DNA from: Nocardia alba NBRC 108234
Lineage (GTDB): Bacteria > Actinomycetota > Actinomycetes > Mycobacteriales > Mycobacteriaceae
Assembly (NCBI RefSeq): GCF_001612665.1
Contig: NZ_BDAX01000002.1
Span: 868,001-932,000 of the forward strand
DNA length: 64,000 bases
Direction: 5' to 3'
In this document: positions 54,504 to 64,000 of the stretch, piece after piece
Position numbering within the stretch: position 1 is the stretch's first letter
Layout of the letters: every line of letters begins with the position of its first letter
Program-made: the position numbers and the translations under genes
The notes under the pieces: generated by a model
The model's database searches: none
The model's input: only the letters and a program-made list of their open reading frames with translations
What the model was told of the DNA's origin: nothing

Positions 54504-54986
54504 ATGAAGAAGATCGCCGGCTTGCTCGCCGTCCTCGGTCTCGCCGGTCTGCTGACGGTGGGCACCGCGTCCCCCGCGCTGGCGGACCGCTCGGTGCGGG
54601 ACGCGACGGTCGCGGACCTCTACCTCCGCGACGCCGACCCCTCACTGGACGCGATCGCCGGGCAGTTCGCGGCACTGTGGAATCCGAACCTGCCGATCAG
54701 CGCGAAGCAAGAGGTCAGCTTCCACGGCTCGACCGCCGGTCCGGCGCTGCAGGGCATTCTGTCCCAGGGCGGGGTCTACGACTTCCTGTCCATCCAGGAA
54801 CGCGCGACCTCGAAGACCATCACCGGCAACACCATGACCGCCACCCTGTCCGGCGTGATGGCGGGCTTCCCGGCCACGAGCGGAACCTACAGCTATGTCC
54901 GCGAAGACGGACTGTGGAAGGTCGACTGGAAGGCCACCTGTGCGGCCATGGGCGGCTGCTCGGGCAACCCGGACTTCGGCTACTGA
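54504..54986 (+). CDS. Secreted Mtb12-like low-molecular-weight antigen
   Basis: 160 residues. Signal peptide MKKIAGLLAVLGLAGLLTV...ASPALA, then an NTF2-like domain with ISAKQEVSFHGSTAGPALQGIL and YSYVREDGLWKVDWKATCAAMGGC, as in mycobacterial Mtb12/CFP-2. Function unknown in the family; secreted or periplasmic. A good iron box precedes it, and an ABC transporter follows after 31 bases, suggesting an iron-regulated three-gene operon. Confidence 0.85.
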   Translation: MKKIAGLLAVLGLAGLLTVGTASPALADRSVRDATVADLYLRDADPSLDAIAGQFAALWNPNLPISAKQEVSFHGSTAGPALQGILSQGGVYDFLSIQERATSKTITGNTMTATLSGVMAGFPATSGTYSYVREDGLWKVDWKATCAAMGGCSGNPDFGY

Positions 54987-55017
54987 CCCGCGATCTCGCT
55001 CGACGACGCGATCGCCG

Positions 55018-55767
55018 ATGATCACAGTTTCCGGAGTATCCAAGCGATTCGGCGATCGGGTCGCCGTCGACGATGTCAGTTTCGAGGCGGCCCGGGGATC
55101 CATCACCTATCTACTCGGACCCAACGGTGCGGGCAAATCCACGACCATGCGCGTTATCGCCGGGTTGACCAAGCCGGACGCCGGCACGGTGCGGATCAAC
55201 GAGCAGTCACTGCGCGGGTTCACCTCCACCATGCGCGAAGTCCGCTTCAACCTCGATACGTTCGCCAGGAACCCGAAGCACACGGCCGGACAGCATCTGA
55301 CCTGGCAGGCGCGCCTCGGCGGCATTCCCTCGAGTGAGGTCGGGCAGGTGCTCGCGCGAGTCGGACTCGCCGATGCCGGAACGCGTCTGGTGGGCCAGTT
55401 CTCGCTCGGCATGCTCGGGCGCCTCGGCATCGCGACCGCACTGCTCGGCGACCCACGGACCATCGTGCTCGACGAGCCGGACAACGGCCTCGATGTGGAC
55501 GGCATCCTCTGGCTGCGCGACCTGCTGACCGGCCTGGCCCGTCAGGGCCGGACACTGCTGATCGCCTCGCACAACCTGACCGAGGTCGACATCATCGCCG
55601 ACCGGATCGTGATCATGGGCCGCGGACGGATCCTCTCCGACGCGAGCCGAGACGAGACCGTCGCACTCGGCTCGGGCCCGCGCAGACTCGAATCGGCCTA
55701 TCTCACGGTCACCCGCGGCAGCGTCGAGTACGGCGGCGACCCGAGCACGCCGGATGAGGTGCGATAG
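55018..55767 (+). CDS. ABC transporter ATP-binding protein
   Basis: 249 residues. Walker A GPNGAGKSTT, signature FSLGMLGRLGIATALLG in place of the strict LSGGQ, Walker B TIVLDEPDNGLD and the switch His in LIASHNLTEVD. It pairs with the permease that begins in the last base of its stop codon (TAGTG). The layout is an ABC-2 type exporter; substrate unknown. It is possibly cotranscribed from the iron-regulated promoter. Confidence 0.92.
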   Translation: MITVSGVSKRFGDRVAVDDVSFEAARGSITYLLGPNGAGKSTTMRVIAGLTKPDAGTVRINEQSLRGFTSTMREVRFNLDTFARNPKHTAGQHLTWQARLGGIPSSEVGQVLARVGLADAGTRLVGQFSLGMLGRLGIATALLGDPRTIVLDEPDNGLDVDGILWLRDLLTGLARQGRTLLIASHNLTEVDIIADRIVIMGRGRILSDASRDETVALGSGPRRLESAYLTVTRGSVEYGGDPSTPDEVR

Positions 55768-56558
55768 TGCGCACGACAGTCGATCTGGGCCGTGCGGTCC
55801 GTAGTGAACTGGCGAAACTGTCCTGGCGCAGTCCGGTGTGGTTCGCGATCGTGCCGATCGCGGTGTTGCTGCCGATCGCGCTGAACGCGAGCTTGGCGAT
55901 CGCCACCAGGATGAACAAGGTCAACGGCACCGGCGGCATGGACACCAACAACGCCGGCTACTGGGTGATGATCTTCTCGACGATCGTGCTGATGTCAGCG
56001 GGCGTCTCCTCGCTCAGCAACGAGTTCACCTACGCGACAGCGGAATTGGTCTACTGCGCGCAGACCCGTCGCTGGCTGCTCCCGATGGCGAAACTGATCG
56101 TCTTCGGGCTGATCGCCGCCACGGCGACACTGGTCACCATGATCATCCTGCTCGCGGTCTTTCCCTCGGTGTTCCCGGAGGTATGGGGGCGAGTCGAGCT
56201 GACCTCGTCGGCGGGCCTGCGATTGCTGTGGGCGCTTCCGGTATTCGCGTTCTTCGTCTCCGCGCTGGGGATCGGGATCGCCGGGTTGATTCCGCGGCCG
56301 GGTGTGGTGGTCGGGGTGGTGCTGCTGTGGAAGTTCGGTATCGAAACCTTCTCCGCCATGCTGCCGGTGAAGATCGGCAATGTTGTCGCGCAGTGGATGC
56401 CGTTCAAGAACGGCGAGCTGGGCGCAGGCCAGTACCCGACGATGCGGCCGATCTTCGGCGGCGCCAATGGCTCGCTCGCCTACTTCGCGCTCATCGCGAC
56501 GGTGTTCTTCGTCCTCGGGACGATGCGGCTTTCCCGACGCGATTTCACAACGGACTGA
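55767..56558 (+). CDS. ABC-2 type transporter permease
   Basis: 263 residues from GTG 55767, overlapping the ATPase stop by one base. Six hydrophobic segments (first SPVWFAIVPIAVLLPIALNASL, last SLAYFALIATVFFVLGTM) fit an ABC-2 permease. No substrate information. It completes the exporter encoded with the ATPase. Confidence 0.88.
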   Translation: MRTTVDLGRAVRSELAKLSWRSPVWFAIVPIAVLLPIALNASLAIATRMNKVNGTGGMDTNNAGYWVMIFSTIVLMSAGVSSLSNEFTYATAELVYCAQTRRWLLPMAKLIVFGLIAATATLVTMIILLAVFPSVFPEVWGRVELTSSAGLRLLWALPVFAFFVSALGIGIAGLIPRPGVVVGVVLLWKFGIETFSAMLPVKIGNVVAQWMPFKNGELGAGQYPTMRPIFGGANGSLAYFALIATVFFVLGTMRLSRRDFTTD

Positions 56559-56588
56559 CCATCAGGTCTCACGTCATTCCGCCTCGGA

Positions 56589-57125
56589 TCAGTGGGTGAG
56601 TACCACCTTCGCCGCCACGACCGCGGTGGCCGCGCAGCCGAGCAGAATCGCCCCGATCAGGGTCGACCGATCCGGACGCGCGCCCTCGAGCCTGCGGATC
56701 ACGAAGGTGATCCCGCCGATCCGCACCAGCATGGCGATCTCCGCCAGCACCTGGGCGGTGCGTGGTTCGAGCCACCCGATCGCCGCCGCCACGAGGATCG
56801 CACAGGGCAGCACCGCCGAACTGAGGATGGGCAGCGAATCTCGCAGGTCGGCCAATCGATGGGGAGTCGGGGCCTGCCCGCTGTGGCGCACCGATGCCCC
56901 GACGCCCTCGGCGAAGACGTGGGCGATGAAGGTCGACAGGGCGGTCCCGAGCACGACCGCGATGCCGACATCCTCGGCCGACGGCGCGATCGGGATCAAC
57001 GCCGACAGGATCAGCACGTTCCCGTAGATGTAGGCGCTGATCCGGCGGGCCGCGTTCCGACGGTCCAGCGGCGCGCTCCGGGAGAACAAAGGTCCGTGTA
57101 AGAGCTCGTTCTTATGGCGTTCCAT
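56589..57125 (-). CDS. Hypothetical integral membrane protein
   Basis: 178 residues. After a basic N-terminus (ERHKNELL, RRNAARRI) there are about five hydrophobic segments (YIYGNVLILSALIPI, VGIAVVLGTALSTFI, LSSAVLPCAILVAAAIGW, IAMLVRIGGITF, IGAILLGCAATAVVAAKVVL). The conserved-looking AARRISAYIYGNVL and STFIAHVFAEGV blocks suggest a real, conserved actinobacterial membrane protein, but no family can be named. Confidence 0.72.
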   Translation of the reverse strand: MERHKNELLHGPLFSRSAPLDRRNAARRISAYIYGNVLILSALIPIAPSAEDVGIAVVLGTALSTFIAHVFAEGVGASVRHSGQAPTPHRLADLRDSLPILSSAVLPCAILVAAAIGWLEPRTAQVLAEIAMLVRIGGITFVIRRLEGARPDRSTLIGAILLGCAATAVVAAKVVLTH

Positions 57126-57290
57126 CGATCCTCACCCGGTAGTCGCACCCCTACAAGACAGCTCTTGCGAAGCGGGGAGGTGCGGACACACAGGAAGAAC
57201 TCGAACGGTGCACCTCGTCGAGAGTCGCTACCCACGACTATAGGCGCGGTGCCCCTCGCCGAACCGGCGCACAAGCGGCCCGCGGCCTTT

Positions 57291-57695
57291 TCAGCGGACC
57301 AGCTTGCCGAGAATGTCACGTAGCGAAGCACGCTCGTTGTCGGTGAGTCGACCGAAGAAGTCGTCCGCGTCCTTCGTCCGGGCGGCGGTCAGCGACGCGA
57401 GTGTCTGTTCACCCAGCGCGGTCACCGCCACGAGAATCGCGCGGCGATCGGTCGGGTCGGGTCGTCGGGTGACCAGATCAGCGTTCTCGAGCGCGTCCAC
57501 CACCTCGGTCGCCGACCGGGCACTGATCCGCAACGCGTCCGCGATGGCAGACAGCCGTAGGCCGTCGTGTTCGCCGGTCACGCGAAGCGCGCGGGCCTGG
57601 TGTGGCGTCAGCCCCATCGGCGCGTACACCGCCGACCAGCGCCGACGGAGCGTCCTGGCCACCTGCATCAGGAGGTCGCTCTCGTTGTCGGGCAT
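57291..57695 (-). CDS. MarR family regulator of the ABC exporter
   Basis: 134 residues. Winged helix LTPHQARALRVTGEHDGLRLSAIADALRISARSATEVVDALENADLVTRRPDPTDRRAILVAVT is typical MarR. It diverges from the exporter gene with a perfect palindrome between the two starts, so it most likely represses both and responds to a toxic compound that the exporter removes. Confidence 0.93.
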   Translation of the reverse strand: MPDNESDLLMQVARTLRRRWSAVYAPMGLTPHQARALRVTGEHDGLRLSAIADALRISARSATEVVDALENADLVTRRPDPTDRRAILVAVTALGEQTLASLTAARTKDADDFFGRLTDNERASLRDILGKLVR

Positions 57696-57731
57696 AAACT
57701 CGCCTCTCGGTGTGTTTCCCCTACCAGATAG

Positions 57732-57744
57732 TGAGGTAACCTCA
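57732..57744. promoter_or_regulatory. Candidate MarR operator
   Basis: TGAGGTAACCTCA has perfect 6-base arms around a central A, located between the MarR and exporter starts and 29 bases before the exporter ATG. Confidence 0.7.
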
Positions 57745-57772
57745 GCATAAACACAACCCGAGGGGGTTGCAT

Positions 57773-59590
57773 ATGGCAGTGAAGAACTCCGGCGGCGGGC
57801 GCGCCCGCCGCACCGACCCGGCCGACCGCGCCCAACTGCGCGAGTCCCCCGTGTCCCTTCGCCGCGTCGCCGCGCTCTTCGCGCCGTACCGGCTTCAGCT
57901 CACCCTGCTGACCGTCCTGATCGTGGCGGGTTCGACGATCGGCCTCGCCTCGCCCTTCCTGCTGCGCCTGGTGATCGATGACGCGCTCCCGCAGCGCGAT
58001 GTCGCGCTGCTGCTCTGGGCCGTGGGCGGCATGCTCGCCGTCACCGTGCTCACCGCGGTGCTCGGCGTCGGCCAGACACTCATTTCCACCACCGTCGGAC
58101 AGCAGGTCATGCATGTTCTGCGGACCGATGTGTTCCGCCACCTGCAGCGGCAGTCGCTGGCGTTCTTCACCCGCACCCGCGGCGGCGAGGTCCAGTCGCG
58201 CCTGATCAACGATGTCGGTGGCATGCAGTCCGTGGTCACCAGTACCGCGACCTCCATCGCCGGCAATGTGACCACCGTCGTCGGCACCGCTGTCGCGATG
58301 GCCGTGCTGTCGTGGCGGTTGTCGCTGCTGTCGCTGGTGGTGCTGCCGCCGGCGATCTGGCTGACCCGGCGTGTGGCCCTGCTGCGCCGCGACATCACCG
58401 CCCAGCGGCAGCGCCACCTCGCCGATCTGCACGGGCAGGTCGAGGAGGGACTCTCAGTGAGCGGCGTGCAACTCGGCAAGACCCTGGGCACCGGCCCGCT
58501 CGCGTCCGCCCACTTCGAGCGGACCTCGCACGACCTGGTCGGCCTGGAAGTGCGCTCACAGCTCGCGGGCCGCTGGCGGATGGCCACCATGAGCATGCTC
58601 TTCGCCGCCATCCCCGCCCTGCTCTACCTCGCCGCCGGTCTTCCGGCGACCAGCAGCGGCATGACGATCGGCACACTGGTCGCCTTCACCACGCTGCAGG
58701 CCGGACTCTTCCGGCCGCTGATGGCGTTGCTCAACGTGGGTGTCGAAGTCACCAGTTCGATGGCGTTGTTCAGCCGGATCTTCGGCTACCTCGACCTTCC
58801 GGTCGATATCGACGAGCCGGCCCGGCCGGTCGATATCGACCCCCGCGATGTGGTGGGCGAGGTCCGGTTCGAGGACGTCAGCTTCCGCTACGACGCCGCA
58901 GGACCCGATGTGCTCGACGGGGTATGTCTCGCCGTACCTCCCGGGTCGACGCTGGCGCTGGTCGGCGAGACCGGTTCCGGCAAGACCACTCTCGCCTCGC
59001 TCGTCGCGCGACTGCACGACGCGACCGGCGGTCGGGTAACCATCGACGGCGTCGACGTCCGTGACCTGGAACTGGGCACCCTCGCCCGCATCGTCGGCGT
59101 GGTGTCGCAGGAGTCCTATCTCCTGCACACGACCATTCGCGAGAACCTTCGCTATGCCGAACCCGGTGCGACCGACGCCGAGATCGAGCGCGCGGCCCGC
59201 GCCGCCCAGATCCACGAGCTGATCGCCGCACTCCCCCAGGGCTACGACACCGTGGTCGGATCGCGCGGTCATCGGTTCTCCGGCGGTGAGAAGCAACGCA
59301 TAGCCTTGGCCCGCACCCTGTTACGCGACCCGCGTGTGCTGGTGCTCGACGAGGCGACCAGCGCCCTCGACAACGAGACCGAGCGCGCGGTGCAGGCCGC
59401 CATCGACGTGGTCGCCCAGGGCCGTACGGTCATCACGATCGCGCACCGGCTGAGTACCATCCGCGATGCCGACCAGATCGCGGTCCTGCACCATGGCCGG
59501 GTCGCCGAGCTCGGCGACCACCAGACCCTCGTCGACGACGGCGGACGCTACGCCCGGCTCAACGACGCCGCCGATGTCGTGGCGGCCTGA
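57773..59590 (+). CDS. ABC exporter, fused permease-ATPase (MsbA/LmrA type)
   Basis: 605 residues from ATG 57773 with a GAGGGGG site 7 bases upstream. Six membrane helices in the first 320 residues, then a nucleotide-binding domain with Walker A GETGSGKTT, signature FSGGEKQRIALA, Walker B VLVLDEATSALD and the switch His in TIAHRLSTI. Such half-transporters work as homodimers or heterodimers, exporting drugs or lipids. No second half is adjacent, so a homodimer is likely. Controlled by the divergent MarR gene. Confidence 0.94.
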   Translation: MAVKNSGGGRARRTDPADRAQLRESPVSLRRVAALFAPYRLQLTLLTVLIVAGSTIGLASPFLLRLVIDDALPQRDVALLLWAVGGMLAVTVLTAVLGVGQTLISTTVGQQVMHVLRTDVFRHLQRQSLAFFTRTRGGEVQSRLINDVGGMQSVVTSTATSIAGNVTTVVGTAVAMAVLSWRLSLLSLVVLPPAIWLTRRVALLRRDITAQRQRHLADLHGQVEEGLSVSGVQLGKTLGTGPLASAHFERTSHDLVGLEVRSQLAGRWRMATMSMLFAAIPALLYLAAGLPATSSGMTIGTLVAFTTLQAGLFRPLMALLNVGVEVTSSMALFSRIFGYLDLPVDIDEPARPVDIDPRDVVGEVRFEDVSFRYDAAGPDVLDGVCLAVPPGSTLALVGETGSGKTTLASLVARLHDATGGRVTIDGVDVRDLELGTLARIVGVVSQESYLLHTTIRENLRYAEPGATDAEIERAARAAQIHELIAALPQGYDTVVGSRGHRFSGGEKQRIALARTLLRDPRVLVLDEATSALDNETERAVQAAIDVVAQGRTVITIAHRLSTIRDADQIAVLHHGRVAELGDHQTLVDDGGRYARLNDAADVVAA

Positions 59591-59617
59591 TCGGCGTACC
59601 CGGAACCAATCTTCACG

Positions 59618-59656
59618 CCACCGCCCGATCGGGCCGACGCCTCGATCGGGCGGTGG
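59618..59656. terminator. Strong bidirectional terminator hairpin
   Basis: CCACCGCCCGATCG (59618-59631) and CGATCGGGCGGTGG (59643-59656) form a perfect 14-base-pair stem around an 11-base loop between the convergent exporter and polyprenyl synthetase genes. This is the most regular hairpin in the window. Confidence 0.8.
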
Positions 59657-59678
59657 TGTGCGACACGGTCGCGCGGCG

Positions 59679-60742
59679 TCAGCAGTCGCGGTCCGCGGCC
59701 AGCGCCGCGAGCAGGTCCAGGTCGGCCAGTGCCTCGGCGTTCACCCCGACCGTGCTGATCGTCGACATGGCTTCCTCGGACAGTCGCCTGGCCTGGAGCC
59801 GACTCCATTCCCGCCCACCCGCGGCTTCGACCAGCTCAGCCGCATGAACCAATTCGCTGTCGTCGAGTGGTTTTTCGCGGAGATAGAGGTCGGCGAGCGC
59901 CCCCGCTTCCGGGGTGTCCGAGCGCAGTGCGAAGACCACCGGCAACGACTTCTTGCGGCTGCGCAGGTCGGAGAACACCGATTTGCCGGTGACGTGGGGG
60001 TCGCCCCAGATGCCGAGCAGGTCGTCGGTGTGCTGGAACGCGCGACCGAGGCGTCTGCCGAATTCTTGCAGCCGCAGCAGCTCACCGGAGTTCGCGTTGC
60101 CGAACAGGCCGCCGAGAGCCGCCGAACATCCGAACAGCGCGCCGGTCTTCTGATCGACCATGGTGCAGCATTCGTCGAGCTCGACGTCGGTGCGCCGCTC
60201 GAATCCCAGGTCCGCGCACTGCCCCTCGACGAGGTGCAGCACCGAGCGACTCATCAGATTCGTCGCTTCGACGATCGGCGCGTCCGGCTCCGCGGCGAGC
60301 AGCGCATACGCCTGGGCCACCAGCGCGTCGCCGGCGAGAATGGCGGGCCCGATCCCGAACGCGGTCCACGCGGTCGGCCGGTGCCGTCGGGTGGTGTCTC
60401 GGTCCATCACGTCGTCGTGCAGCAACGAAAAATTGTGCACCAGTTCGACCGCGACGGCGGCGCGCACGGCTGCTGCCACGTCCCCGCCGGTCAACCGGGC
60501 GGCCGAGAGAACGAGTGCCGGGCGAATGGCCTTGCCGCCGTCGTGCTGTTCCGGTCGCCCGGTCTTGTCCCACCAGCCGAAGTGGTAACCCACGATGGTG
60601 CGCACCGTGGCCGGCATCATCTGCACGGTGGCACGCAGGGTGGCGGCACAGGTCTCCCGGCATTGATCGAGTACGTCGGCGGCGGTGCGCGAAACCGTCG
60701 GCGGCGGTGCGAGAATCGGTGTGGTCACGAGATCCGGCGTGC

Positions 60743-60746
<4 letters not shown>
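59679..60746 (-). CDS. Polyprenyl (probably farnesyl) diphosphate synthase of the encapsulin operon
   Basis: 355 residues from ATG 60746, overlapping the encapsulin stop by ATGA. Polyprenyl-synthetase motifs: GGKAIRPALVLSAARL, first Asp-rich motif LLHDDVMDRD, and FQHTDDLLGIWGDPHVTGKSVFSDLRSRKKSLP with the second. Genes of this kind next to family 2B shells are annotated as cargo or co-encoded polyprenyl transferases. The first 25 residues (Pro/Thr-rich, LVTTPILAPPPTV) precede the catalytic fold and look disordered, so they could act as a targeting tail. The geosmin synthase in the operon needs farnesyl diphosphate, which makes that the most likely product; chain length cannot be read with certainty. 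Confidence 0.92.

Positions 60747-64000
<3,254 letters not shown>

Overview
The window comes from a high-GC actinobacterium of the mycolic-acid group (Corynebacteriales), most likely Nocardia or a close relative. The evidence is gene content: a PE-PPE domain protein, an LmeA-type lipid-binding protein, a cutinase, an Mtb12-like antigen, UfaA1-type and DesA3-type lipid enzymes, many FadD/TetR genes, C30/C40 isoprenoid genes and geosmin synthase. Starts are often GTG and neighbouring genes are commonly joined by 4-base ATGA/GTGA overlaps. No rRNA, tRNA, insertion sequence, CRISPR array or prophage was seen.

Layout. 1-2.9 kb: end of an amidohydrolase gene, then a predicted diiron protein (PF10118) coupled to a PDR-type ferredoxin reductase. 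3-13 kb: secreted esterase, an acyl-CoA synthetase with a fused SRPBCC domain, a small alarmone synthetase, a flavoenzyme, an AmpG-like transporter, a phospholipase D and a lipoprotein sugar dehydrogenase. 13-15.2 kb: gene-poor, with decayed reading frames, an SRPBCC protein and an AlkA-like glycosylase. 15.2-23.4 kb: cell-envelope and stress-type genes. 23.5-28.8 kb: a valine/isobutyrate catabolic operon (mmsA, acyl-CoA dehydrogenase, 3-hydroxyisobutyryl-CoA hydrolase, mmsB, TetR). 29-38.2 kb: a TetR gene diverging from a seven-gene oxidation operon: a second PF10118/reductase pair, aldehyde dehydrogenase, Baeyer-Villiger-type monooxygenase, SDR, esterase and acyl-CoA synthetase. Read as a pathway this gives hydroxylation, ketone formation, ester formation, ester cleavage, acid formation and CoA activation. 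38.2-42.5 kb: MarR, a DECR2-like reductase, SRPBCC, a hydrolase and a CFA synthase. 42.5-47.7 kb: an SDR-DUF2867 protein and crtE-crtI-crtB. 47.8-59.6 kb: regulators with clear palindromic operators, secreted proteins, a catalytically dead beta-lactamase-fold lipoprotein, a candidate KstR box, a candidate IdeR box ahead of an Mtb12-like/ABC operon, and a MarR-controlled ABC exporter.

59.7-64 kb is the most striking part: a translationally coupled operon of geosmin synthase (cut by the right edge), a family 2B encapsulin shell protein with a cyclic-nucleotide-binding-like domain, and a polyprenyl diphosphate synthase. The geosmin synthase carries two copies of a GPSGIGT motif, one in the inter-domain linker and one in the C-terminal tail. 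These resemble the Gly/Pro-rich motif of 2-methylisoborneol synthase, an encapsulin cargo. The simplest reading is a protein-shell compartment for geosmin synthesis, with its farnesyl diphosphate supplier encoded alongside.
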